This document shows, in pieces, positions 13,744 to 21,104 of a stretch of 34,987 nt of DNA. The stretch spans positions 1-34,987 of the forward strand of contig JAMPAO010000013.1 in NCBI GenBank assembly GCA_023667165.1, written 5' to 3'. This DNA comes from Ruminococcus sp. (lineage in GTDB: Bacteria > Bacillota > Clostridia > Oscillospirales > Ruminococcaceae). The translations under genes and the position numbers were made by a program. The notes below the pieces were generated by a model that was not told the origin of the DNA, did not search any database, and was given only the letters and a program-made list of their open reading frames with translations. The first letter of the stretch is position 1. Every line of letters starts with the position of its first letter.

Positions 13744-14682
13744 ATGAAAGCAGCAAAAATGAAACAGGGCATTGTTCTGGCAGCGGCGGCTTTAATGCTT
13801 GCAGGCTGTGCGGGAGAGAACGACGGGAACGCCGCCGATACGCAGGGGGCGGACGTGCAGACGTCGGCCGCTGCGGCTGATAACACCGACGCAGCGGCAG
13901 GCAAACCCGTTATCCTTGCGGTAAGCTTCGGTACAAGCTACAACGACAGCCGCGAGATCACTATCGGCGCTATCGAGAAGTCACTTGCGGACGCATATCC
14001 CGATTACGAGGTAAGGCGCGCCTTTACCGCCCAGACGGTCATAGACATTCTCAAGGACAGGGATAATATCGAAACCGACAATATTGAACAGGCTCTGGAG
14101 AGAATGGTAAACGACGGAATACGCGAGCTGGTGGTTCAGCCTACTCATATTATGAGCGGCTACGAATACGACGATACGGTTGCGGCTGTGGAGGAATATA
14201 AGGATAAGTTTGACAAGGTATCCTTCGGACTTCCTCTCCTCTCCTCCGACCGGGATTTCACGGACGCTGCCAACGCTCTTACAGCCGTTACCTCCGAATA
14301 CAATGCGGAGGATACCGCCGTCGTTTTCATGGGTCACGGCACGGAGCATGAAGCCAACGCGGTATATACAAAGCTTCAGGAAACTCTTGCTTCCGCAGGC
14401 GCGGATAATTATTTTATCGGCACGGTGGAAGCCACTCCCTCTCTTGACGACGTTCTTGCCGCTGTAAAGGCGGGCGGCTATACAAAGGTAGTCCTCGAGC
14501 CTCTCATGGTAGTGGCGGGCGACCACGCCAACAACGATATGGCGGGAGATGAGGAGGATTCCTGGAAAACCGTATTTGCAAACGAAGGCTTCGAGGTGGA
14601 ATGCGTACTCAGAGGTCTTGGAGAATTCCCCGAAATAAGGGATATATACGTTGCCCATGCGGGAGCGGCTGTAAATAGCTGA
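13744..14682 (+). CDS. cbiK: Lipoprotein sirohydrochlorin cobaltochelatase (CbiK type)
   Basis: A 312-residue class II chelatase that would insert Co(II), or another divalent metal, into a tetrapyrrole. The catalytic domain opens with 'VILAVSFGTSYNDSREITI' and holds His198 (FMGHGTEHE), Glu229 (GTVEATPS) and His261 (AGDHANND). Their spacing (31 and 32 residues) matches the His145/Glu175/His207 metal ligands I recall for Salmonella CbiK. It is unusual in having a signal peptide with lipobox LAGC (Cys22) and a 30-residue Ala/Asp-rich linker, so it should be anchored outside the membrane. ATG 13744 follows AAAGGAAAG. It lies downstream of a cobalamin-type importer under a B12 riboswitch, with no other cobalamin-synthesis gene nearby. 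Confidence 0.93.
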   Translation: MKAAKMKQGIVLAAAALMLAGCAGENDGNAADTQGADVQTSAAAADNTDAAAGKPVILAVSFGTSYNDSREITIGAIEKSLADAYPDYEVRRAFTAQTVIDILKDRDNIETDNIEQALERMVNDGIRELVVQPTHIMSGYEYDDTVAAVEEYKDKFDKVSFGLPLLSSDRDFTDAANALTAVTSEYNAEDTAVVFMGHGTEHEANAVYTKLQETLASAGADNYFIGTVEATPSLDDVLAAVKAGGYTKVVLEPLMVVAGDHANNDMAGDEEDSWKTVFANEGFEVECVLRGLGEFPEIRDIYVAHAGAAVNS

Positions 14683-14689
14683 TAATGAT

Positions 14690-15280
14690 ATGAATATACT
14701 GAAAAAAGCGGTATGCGCCGCGATCGCTGCGTTTATCCTGTCATCGGCTGTTCCGGCGCGCGCCGTTTCGGCGGAGGAGCAGCCTGCGGCTGCCGCAGCG
14801 GTTTCCGCCGATATGCTCAACGACGGGACCTATGAGATAGAGGTAAGATCAAGCTCGTCCATGTTCCGCATAACAAGCTGCACGCTCACCGTAAGCGGCG
14901 GCAGCATGACCGCCCGAATGACCCTGAGCGGCAAGGGCTACGAAAAGCTGTTTATGGGTACGGGCGAAGAGGCTGACGGCGCGGCGGAGGAAGAATTTAT
15001 CTATTTTCACGAAAACGATGAGGGTATGTACGATTACACCGTTCCCGTGACGGCTCTGGATACGGATACCGACTGCGCCGCCTGGAGCATACGCAAGGAA
15101 AAATGGTACGACAGGACGCTTGTGTTCAGATCCGATACGCTGCCCGAAAGCGCGTTCGCCGCGAAGAAAAATTACGGAGCCGCCGTTACCGCCGCCGCAG
15201 CGGGAGCGGCAGCCGGCGTACTTATATTTTTCATTGTAAGGCAAAGGAAGAAGCGGACCGCTTCGGATATAGCCGAATAG
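14690..15280 (+). CDS. Secreted, membrane-anchored NEAT-like protein
   Basis: A 196-residue protein with a signal peptide (cleavage likely after ARA near residue 25), an Ala-rich linker, a beta domain (about 44-155), and a C-terminal hydrophobic helix (about 166-184) with a basic stop-transfer tail RQRKKR. The domain begins 'NDGTYEIEV' and has 'LTVSGGSMTARMTLSGKGYEKLFMG', matching in order the domain of the 10316 gene ('DGGYTVEV', 'LEVSGGEMTARIEW'), but lacks its WSSPYYDYM motif. It probably sits on the cell surface and hands a tetrapyrrole to the importer or to CbiK; this role is inferred from context. It begins eight bases after the cbiK stop with only a weak ribosome site, so coupled translation is likely. 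Confidence 0.7.
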   Translation: MNILKKAVCAAIAAFILSSAVPARAVSAEEQPAAAAAVSADMLNDGTYEIEVRSSSSMFRITSCTLTVSGGSMTARMTLSGKGYEKLFMGTGEEADGAAEEEFIYFHENDEGMYDYTVPVTALDTDTDCAAWSIRKEKWYDRTLVFRSDTLPESAFAAKKNYGAAVTAAAAGAAAGVLIFFIVRQRKKRTASDIAE

Positions 15281-15291
15281 ACAAAAACAAA

Positions 15292-15333
15292 CTCCGTACG
15301 GCGAGTTTCAAACGCGCTGTACGGAGATTTTTT
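15292..15333 (+). terminator. Terminator of the corrinoid operon
   Basis: CTCCGTAC (15292-15299) pairs with GTACGGAG (15319-15326); the 19-base loop contains further partial pairing. T6 follows. Confidence 0.85.
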
Positions 15334-15337
15334 ATCG

Positions 15338-15501
15338 GAGAACCCATACCAACAGGCTCAACGCACGTCTTTTCGGCAATCTTTTACCGATGACTGCGTT
15401 AAAAATCCTTGTAATACAACAAGTATTGCTGCGGATTTTTGCCTTGCCCTCGGCAAAAGCTTGCCGAAAATCCGCACGCTTCTCCTATTGGTATGGTTTC
15501 C
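15338..15501. mobile_element. MITE-like element, about 164 bp
   Basis: The ends are inverted repeats: GGAGAACCCATACCAACAGG on the left and, read inverted, GGAAACCATACCAATAGG on the right. Inside is AAAAATCC-TTGTAATAC-AACAA-GTATTGC-TGC-GGATTTTT (15401-15440), a hairpin with A and T tails that could stop transcription from both sides, and a second hairpin TCGGCAA-AAGC-TTGCCGA (15450-15467). The core GTAATAC..GTATT segment is shared with 4869-5019. The right end stops three bases from the thrB stop codon. No protein is encoded. Confidence 0.7.
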
Positions 15502-15504
15502 AAA

Positions 15505-16398
15505 TCATTCCGTATATTCCCGAGTTCCCTCGTTGTCGATGTGCATAGGCTTTACCTCCCATGAGGACAGACCCATATTGTCGAGAGCGAACCGCATTTT
15601 CCCCTCAAAATACTTGTTTTCCGCGTCCACCACGGTCATTACGGATGGCCCCGCGCCGCTTATGTACGCGGCGTATGCGCCGTTTGCGTAGGCGATGTCG
15701 AAAACCTCCCTCGCGTGAGGGATAAGCTCCATCCGGTATGGCTGGTGGAGCCTGTCGTGAACGGCTGTGCGGAGATTTTCGTATTTTCCCGTAAGCAGGG
15801 AAGCGGAGAACAAAGCCGCGCGGGAAAGGTTGTATACAGCGTCCCTGTGAGATACCTCTTTCGGCAGGCATTCTCTCGCCTTTTCGGTTTTCAGCTCGAA
15901 ATCCGGTATTACCGCAGTGAATTTAAGGGTGGTAAAGACCTCCTGCTTTACCCAATGAACGCGGTTGCCGTCGAAAACGGCGGTGACTATGCCCCCCAGC
16001 AGAGCGGGAGCGGTATTGTCGGGGTGTCCCTCAAGCTGTGCCGAGAGATTTACCAGCTCGTCGAGTGAGAGAGGCTCGCCCATGAGCATATTCGCCCCCG
16101 TAAGTCCTGCGGTAATGCACGCGCTGGAGCTGCCCAGACCCCTTGCCATGGGTATGTGATTTAGCTGCTCCACGGTCAGTCCCTTAAAATCCCGCCCGCA
16201 TATCTCATAGAGCGTTTTCGCGGTGCGGTAGATGAGATTGCTTTCGTCCGACGGTATCTCCGCGCCGTCGAGAGCTTTGATACGGCAGCCGTCGGACTCC
16301 TCCATGTTTACGTAATTGTAGTAGGTAAGGGCAAGTCCCAACGCGTCGAAGCCTGCGCCGAGATTTGCGCTGGTTGCGGGAATTTTCAGCTTTATCAT
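15505..16398 (-). CDS. thrB: Homoserine kinase
   Basis: Phosphorylates L-homoserine in threonine synthesis; 297 residues, the normal length. It is a GHMP kinase: the N-terminal 'KIPATSANLGAGFDALGLAL' binds substrate, the phosphate loop is 'PMARGLGSSSA' (83-93), 'EGHPDNTAPALLGG' is the conserved central motif, and 'AAYISGAGPSVM' is the C-terminal motif. Its ATG directly abuts the trmB stop with no spacer, so the two genes are co-transcribed and probably translationally coupled. No other threonine genes are nearby. Confidence 0.96.
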   Translation of the reverse strand: MIKLKIPATSANLGAGFDALGLALTYYNYVNMEESDGCRIKALDGAEIPSDESNLIYRTAKTLYEICGRDFKGLTVEQLNHIPMARGLGSSSACITAGLTGANMLMGEPLSLDELVNLSAQLEGHPDNTAPALLGGIVTAVFDGNRVHWVKQEVFTTLKFTAVIPDFELKTEKARECLPKEVSHRDAVYNLSRAALFSASLLTGKYENLRTAVHDRLHQPYRMELIPHAREVFDIAYANGAYAAYISGAGPSVMTVVDAENKYFEGKMRFALDNMGLSSWEVKPMHIDNEGTREYTE

Positions 16399-17079
16399 TT
16401 ATTTTTCCCCCTCTTTGCTTTCCGTGACCCTTGCCGTCAAATATTTTATTTTTTTCCCCTCGGCGGCAAAGGCTCTTTCGTGCTCGGTGACAAGATTATC
16501 CGGAAGCTCTTCGCCGTGCAGGTCGCGGGTGATATAGGAGATCTCGAAGCCGCAGGAGCGGAAATACCCGACCGAATCCTCAAAAAGGGTATCGTCGTCG
16601 GTCTTGAACCGTATCTCCCCGCCCTTTTTAAGGATCGTTTTGTACTGTTCAAGCTGTCTGGGGTGAGTAAGGCGGCGCTTGTTGTGCTTCGGCCTGTTCC
16701 ACGGATTGCAGAAATTGATGTAGATACGGTCGACGCTGTCGGCGGGGGTGAAAAAATCGGTCATGTTCGATATATTTATCCGCAGCAGGATAATATTGTC
16801 ATGGCTCTTTCCCGCGGCGGCGAACATACTCTCTACCGTCCGTCTGCCCACCGCCAGCATATCCGCCTTTATGTCGGCGGCGACGATGTTCGTTTCGGGA
16901 TATTTCAGCGCGTGCTGAGCCGCGAAGCCGCCCTTTCCGCAGCCAAGCTCGATATAAAGGGGACGGCTGTTGTCGGCAAACGCCTCATGCCATCTGCCTT
17001 TCATCTCCTCGGCGCTGTCTATGTAGTAATCGCATACGGCAAGCTCCGGACGCGCCCATTTTTTTCTTCTTATTCTCAT
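16399..17079 (-). CDS. trmB: tRNA (guanine-N7-)-methyltransferase
   Basis: Methylates G46 of tRNA using S-adenosylmethionine; 226 residues, typical. The SAM site is 'LYIELGCGKGGF' (41-52) and 'NIVAADIKADML' is the acidic-loop strand. The tRNA-binding segment 'INFCNPWNRPKHNKRRLTHPRQL' is a Clostridia-like variant of the usual NFSDPWPK..H.KRRL. The C-terminus 'VTEHERAF...KIKYL' is also characteristic. It is the first gene of a two-gene minus-strand unit with thrB. Confidence 0.96.
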   Translation of the reverse strand: MRIRRKKWARPELAVCDYYIDSAEEMKGRWHEAFADNSRPLYIELGCGKGGFAAQHALKYPETNIVAADIKADMLAVGRRTVESMFAAAGKSHDNIILLRINISNMTDFFTPADSVDRIYINFCNPWNRPKHNKRRLTHPRQLEQYKTILKKGGEIRFKTDDDTLFEDSVGYFRSCGFEISYITRDLHGEELPDNLVTEHERAFAAEGKKIKYLTARVTESKEGEK

Positions 17080-17133
17080 AGCGGCTCCTTTTTTTCGGAT
17101 GTGAAAATTTCATGGGCAAGAGCGGTCTGTCGG

Positions 17134-17161
17134 CTCTTGCCTCTTACCTCTTGCCTCTTAC
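17134..17161. repeat. Two exact tandem copies of a 14-bp unit
   Basis: CTCTTGCCTCTTAC occurs at 17134-17147 and again at 17148-17161; each unit is itself two related 7-mers (CTCTTGC, CTCTTAC). It lies in the transcribed leader of trmB. Confidence 0.9.
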
Positions 17162-17165
17162 TTCT

Positions 17166-17194
17166 ATTATAGCATTTTACCAATAAAAATGCAA
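17166..17194 (-). promoter_or_regulatory. Promoter of trmB-thrB (minus strand)
   Basis: Read on the minus strand: TTGCAT (17194-17189), a 17-base spacer ending in TGC, and TATAAT (17171-17166). It fits a leader of about 80 bases carrying the tandem repeat. Confidence 0.8.
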
Positions 17195-17224
17195 AATATT
17201 TTATGATAATATTTGAAAAACCTG

Positions 17225-17253
17225 TTGAAATGCACAAAAAAATATGTTATAAT
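17225..17253 (+). promoter_or_regulatory. Promoter of pyrE
   Basis: TTGAAA (17225-17230), a 17-base spacer ending in TGT, and TATAAT (17248-17253). It is back to back with the trmB promoter, about 30 bases away. Confidence 0.8.
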
Positions 17254-17421
17254 TATTTCAGATATATTGACTGTTCATATAGTCATGCTCGCGGCGATCC
17301 GTAAAATTACCCGAACAGGGGAACGCAGATGAAAAAGAGCCGGCTTTCCCGCCTTCCGAAGCGTTTCCTGCGGGTCGGTTCTGCGCTTTGCTGTAATTTG
17401 CGGAAAGGTGTCTTTGTTCTT

Positions 17422-18075
17422 ATGAGCTACAAAAACGATTTTATCAAGCTGATGTCCGACTGCGGCGTGCTGAAATTCGGCGATTTTACGCTGAAAAGCG
17501 GCAGGAAAGCTCCGTATTTCATAAATACGGGAAATTATAAAACAGGCTCCGCCCTTGCAAAGCTGGGCGGATTTTACGCCGACTGTATCAAGGAAAACAA
17601 TATCCGGGCGGACTGCCTTTTCGGCCCCGCCTATAAGGGCATTCCCCTTGCAGCTTCCGCAGCCGCCGCGCTGGCGCAGAAGTATGATATTGACGTGGGC
17701 TACTGCTTTGACCGCAAGGAGGCAAAGGATCACGGCGAGGGCGGCCTTTTCGTGGGAATGCAGCCGCAGGACGGCGATAAGGTGGTAATTATCGAGGACG
17801 TTATGACCTCCGGCAAGGCGTTAAAGGAGGTATACCCCAAGCTCAAGGCAGCCGCCGATGTTGACATAACCGGAATGGTCATTACGGTCGACAGGATGGA
17901 AAAAGCCCTTGACAGCAGCCTTTCCGCCGTACAGCAGGCGTATGAGGACTACGGCGTAAGGGTATACGCCATTACGGATATCAACGATATAATCGCCGCT
18001 CTGGAAAGCGGAGTGATCCCCGGCGGGGAGTACCTTGACAAAATGAGGGAGTACCGCAGGGAGTACGGAGTATAA
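17422..18075 (+). CDS. pyrE: Orotate phosphoribosyltransferase
   Basis: Converts orotate and PRPP to orotidine monophosphate in pyrimidine synthesis; 217 residues from the chosen start, the usual length. Key segments are 'FGDFTLKSGRKAPYFINTG', 'CLFGPAYKGIPLA', the flexible loop 'FDRKEAKDHGEGGLFVG' with catalytic Lys and His, and the PRPP loop 'VVIIEDVMTSGKAL'. The reading frame is open back to ATG 17329, which has its own ribosome site (AGGGGAA) and would add 31 strongly basic residues; homology favours 17422, but that start has only GGAAAGG at 13 bases. No other pyr genes are adjacent. Confidence 0.93.
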   Translation: MSYKNDFIKLMSDCGVLKFGDFTLKSGRKAPYFINTGNYKTGSALAKLGGFYADCIKENNIRADCLFGPAYKGIPLAASAAAALAQKYDIDVGYCFDRKEAKDHGEGGLFVGMQPQDGDKVVIIEDVMTSGKALKEVYPKLKAAADVDITGMVITVDRMEKALDSSLSAVQQAYEDYGVRVYAITDINDIIAALESGVIPGGEYLDKMREYRREYGV

Positions 18076-18124
18076 AGGCGCACAGCATAAATTTATATTT
18101 AAATCCCGAAAGGAATGTTTTCAA

Positions 18125-19651
18125 ATGAGTGTACGTTTTGACCTTACAGCAATTACCCCGGAGCTTATGGACGCAGTTATCTGCATGGACGGTTCTCCCG
18201 CATACGCCGCTTTCAAGGAGGAGATAGAGGCGATACTCAGAGATCTTAACGAAAAAGGAAATTTCGCGGGCGGCTTGCGGATAGACGAAAAGGATCTGAC
18301 CGCCAAATCCGAGGATACCCTTAAAAATATGCACAGAGCCTTCCTCATCTGGTCCTTTGCGGAGGAGCGGAAAAACGGCGCGGACCCCGACTGCTCGTGC
18401 ATGACCCTCACAAGGCTGTTTTTCAAATCCCAGGAAAATACCGTTACCGCCCTGAACAACGATATGGACACCGTGTCCTGCTCCGACGCAAAGGAGCTTA
18501 TTTACAGCTTCAAGTCGGAGATAAAGTCGAACGCGGCGGTGTACGAAAGCGTAAAGGAATTTTTCAAGGGCTATGTTTACGGATATTTTTTCAATTACAT
18601 AAACGAAGCGGTCATTATGAAAAAATACGCGGAAATGCTGGCTTATCTGGGCATTATGTCGAATAAGATCCCCGCGTCCGTTTCCGAGCAGCAGAAGATA
18701 CTTCCCAAAATGGCGCTGCTGCTGTCAAACGACCGGTTCAAGTATCTCAACGGCTTTGTGCCCATGTCCCTTATGCTGGATATAGTGTACAACAGGATAG
18801 ACTTTGCGTCCCTGTCCGACAGTGAGACCGCGCTGCTGCTGGATAAGATAAGCGACTATATAGTTACCCGCTACAAGACCGACAAGGAGGACGATATAGA
18901 CCTGCTCAGCGTTGACGTTACAGCTTCCTTTGCCTCGGATTTCTTCGGCGAATATGTAAGCGTTCCCGAATTTGCGCAGGGACTTTATCTTAAGACCTCA
19001 AGCGGCGTGCGCACGTTCCTTGACTGCGACAGGGACGATACCGGCGACTATAACGCGGCAAAGCTTGCGGAGCTTATCAACTGGAAATGCGCCGCGGATC
19101 ACGGGGAATTTTATTCTTCCGACAGAGATGTCTGCAACGATACCTCTCTCGGCGGCAACGAGATGTGCTATAAATACCCGCTTGTTTTCAAGGACGGCGG
19201 CGATTTCTGGTTCGCCCCCGTCTATGAGGAGCTTATCTATCCCGCTCTTGACAGGGATATGTACATACCTGCGGATATCCCCATGGGAATGTTCCCCTTT
19301 GCCGACGAAGCGTTCAAGACGAATGCGGTACGCGCCGCCGGCGGTATTTCCGGCAATACCGTGACGATAAGAAAGGACAGAGCGGCCGTTCTGGAGCAGC
19401 TTGTAAGGCTTTCGGGTCAGACGGACATATCGGACAGGGATAAAAAATGCCTTTGTCTGGAGCAGGTACTCTGCCTTGTTTCGGGCAATTGCAGCGAGGC
19501 GAAATACAGAGCGGTCTTCACCGAGAACGTCCTCGGCAGCGAGCTGTATGAAACATATATCCGCTACCGCATGGATCTGCTCATAAACGCCGCAGTTACG
19601 GGACTGGAAGCGAAAAAGGTGCTGCTCGACGAGATAAACCGCATAGGCTGA
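18125..19651 (+). CDS. Hypothetical 508-residue cytosolic protein
   Basis: Not recognised. ATG 18125 follows AAAGGAATG and the frame has normal codon use for this window, so it is a real gene. The product is acidic, predicted mostly helical, with no signal peptide and no membrane segment. It contains scattered cysteines (for example 'DPDCSCMTL', 'DKKCLCLEQVLC') and a central region 'FKSEIKSNAAVYESVKEFFKGYVYGYFFNYINEAV'. A more beta-like part lies around 'MCYKYPLVFKDGGDFWFAPVYEELIYPALDRD'. It follows pyrE by 49 bases without a visible terminator, so it may share its transcript. No catalytic motif could be named. Confidence 0.8.
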   Translation: MSVRFDLTAITPELMDAVICMDGSPAYAAFKEEIEAILRDLNEKGNFAGGLRIDEKDLTAKSEDTLKNMHRAFLIWSFAEERKNGADPDCSCMTLTRLFFKSQENTVTALNNDMDTVSCSDAKELIYSFKSEIKSNAAVYESVKEFFKGYVYGYFFNYINEAVIMKKYAEMLAYLGIMSNKIPASVSEQQKILPKMALLLSNDRFKYLNGFVPMSLMLDIVYNRIDFASLSDSETALLLDKISDYIVTRYKTDKEDDIDLLSVDVTASFASDFFGEYVSVPEFAQGLYLKTSSGVRTFLDCDRDDTGDYNAAKLAELINWKCAADHGEFYSSDRDVCNDTSLGGNEMCYKYPLVFKDGGDFWFAPVYEELIYPALDRDMYIPADIPMGMFPFADEAFKTNAVRAAGGISGNTVTIRKDRAAVLEQLVRLSGQTDISDRDKKCLCLEQVLCLVSGNCSEAKYRAVFTENVLGSELYETYIRYRMDLLINAAVTGLEAKKVLLDEINRIG

Positions 19652-19688
19652 ACGCAACAGCAAACGCCTATTATCAAAAAAATATGAC

Positions 19689-19713
19689 CGCCCGCCCCGT
19701 TCGGCGGCGGGCG
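19689..19713 (+). terminator. GC-rich hairpin after the 18125 gene
   Basis: CGCCCGCC (19689-19696) pairs with GGCGGGCG (19706-19713). A-rich sequence precedes it and only a weak T-run follows, so termination is probable but not certain. Confidence 0.5.
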
Positions 19714-19776
19714 TTATCTGTCTGCTGAGATCGGAGCTTTGAAAGATCAAGCCATAACGTAAAGGAGAAAATTCTT

Positions 19777-20394
19777 ATGTATGTTCTTATGATAAACGGC
19801 AGCCCCCGTCCAAAGGGCAACACCTATACCGCGCTGCACGAAATGGAAAAGGTCTTTGAAAAAAACGGCACTGAATGCGAGATCGTGACCGTGGGAAACA
19901 AGGATATCCGAAGCTGTATCGCCTGCGGTTCATGCTTTGAAAAGGGAAAATGCGTATTCGGCGATACCGTCAACGAGCTTGCTCCGAAATTTGAAAAAGC
20001 CGACGGACTTGTGGTCGGAACGCCCGTTTATTACGCTTCAGCCAACGCCGCTCTTATTGCCTGTCTTGACAGACTGTTTTACAGCACCCGCTTTGATAAG
20101 ACCATGAAGGTCGGCGCGGCTGTGGCGGCGGCAAGGCGTGGCGGTCTTACGTCCACCTTTGACGAGCTAAACAAATACTTCACCATAACCGGTATGCCCG
20201 TAGCCTCGGGGCAGTATTGGAACGGCATTCACGGAGCCGCCGCCGGCGAAGCGGAACAAGACGGCGAGGGTCTGCAGATGATGAGAACTCTTGCGGAGAA
20301 TATGAACTTCCTCATGAAAAGCATTGCCCTGGGCAGGGAAAAATTCGGTCTGCCCCAAAAGGAGGAAAGGGTTTCCACAAACTTTATAAGATGA
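19777..20394 (+). CDS. NADPH-dependent FMN reductase-like iron-sulfur flavoprotein
   Basis: A 205-residue flavodoxin-fold protein starting 'MYVLMINGSPRPKGNTYTAL', where GSPRPKGNT is the FMN phosphate loop. A cysteine motif C47-x2-C50-x2-C53-x5-C59 (SCIACGSCFEKGKC) matches the compact Fe-S motif of Isf-type flavoproteins. 'VVGTPVYYASANAALIACLDRLF' is the conserved dimer/FMN strand and helix. It probably moves electrons between NAD(P)H or ferredoxin and an unknown acceptor. It begins after AAAGGAG. The next gene follows by 60 bases. Confidence 0.9.
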   Translation: MYVLMINGSPRPKGNTYTALHEMEKVFEKNGTECEIVTVGNKDIRSCIACGSCFEKGKCVFGDTVNELAPKFEKADGLVVGTPVYYASANAALIACLDRLFYSTRFDKTMKVGAAVAAARRGGLTSTFDELNKYFTITGMPVASGQYWNGIHGAAAGEAEQDGEGLQMMRTLAENMNFLMKSIALGREKFGLPQKEERVSTNFIR

Positions 20395-20455
20395 ACGGGA
20401 ACTGAAGAAATACCGGCAGGAGCCGCATATTTTGCAAAGATCCAAAGGAGAAAAA

Positions 20456-21064
20456 ATGGAGCGGAAAAACAGTCTTGCGGATACGCTGACAGCCTGCGCC
20501 GAAAACGATACGCGGATAGAGGGAATGTCCTTTGAAAAGGAACGGGCGGAGGTAAGGGCGGAAAACGCGGATATCCTTTGCTGCTCCTTTTCCGGCTGCA
20601 GGCTTGAAAATTCCGTTTTGAGCCAAGGGTATTTCAACACCGCGGAATTTGTAAACTGCGACCTTTCGGGAGCGGATCTCGGGCAGAGCGCATTCAGAAG
20701 CGTGAAATTTATCGGCTGCCGACTGACGGGGACGATGCTTGCGGAATGCTCCTTCGATACCTGCCTTTTCGAGAAATGCACCGGCAAATATACCGTATTT
20801 GCGGCGTCAAAATTCAAAAAATGCGCATTCACAGAATGCGTCCTGCCGGAGGTCACGTTTACGTCAGCCGAATTCAGGCAGTCTTTTTTTAATGACAGCG
20901 GCTTTTCAAAGGGCGATCTTACCCATGCGAAAATGGCGGGAATGGATCTGAGCGGCTGCGCGATCGACGGGGCGAGATTATCGCTTGGTGAAATAAGAGG
21001 TATCACCGTAAATTACGAGCAGGCAATAATGATAGCGGAAATGCTGGGCGTAAAGGTCATATAG
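20456..21064 (+). CDS. Pentapeptide-repeat protein
   Basis: A 202-residue protein built largely of pentapeptide repeats of the A(D/N)LxX type with frequent Phe and Cys at the central positions ('CSFSGCRLENSVLSQGYFNTAEFVNCDLSGADLGQSAFRSVKF', split over residues 41-85). It continues to about residue 185 and would fold as a right-handed quadrilateral beta-helix. ATG 20456 lies five bases after AAAGGAG. The family includes McbG/Qnr gyrase-protecting proteins, and most members are uncharacterised; nothing here demonstrates a resistance role. Soluble, with no signal peptide. Confidence 0.88.
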   Translation: MERKNSLADTLTACAENDTRIEGMSFEKERAEVRAENADILCCSFSGCRLENSVLSQGYFNTAEFVNCDLSGADLGQSAFRSVKFIGCRLTGTMLAECSFDTCLFEKCTGKYTVFAASKFKKCAFTECVLPEVTFTSAEFRQSFFNDSGFSKGDLTHAKMAGMDLSGCAIDGARLSLGEIRGITVNYEQAIMIAEMLGVKVI

Positions 21065-21104
21065 ATAAACCCTGCGTTTTGCGGTAATATCGGAGGACAG
21101 GTTA

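Noticed and set aside
16480..17172. 230-codon plus-strand frame opposite trmB
   Set aside because: It is antisense to TrmB, which has all family motifs; the frame also runs over the trmB promoter.
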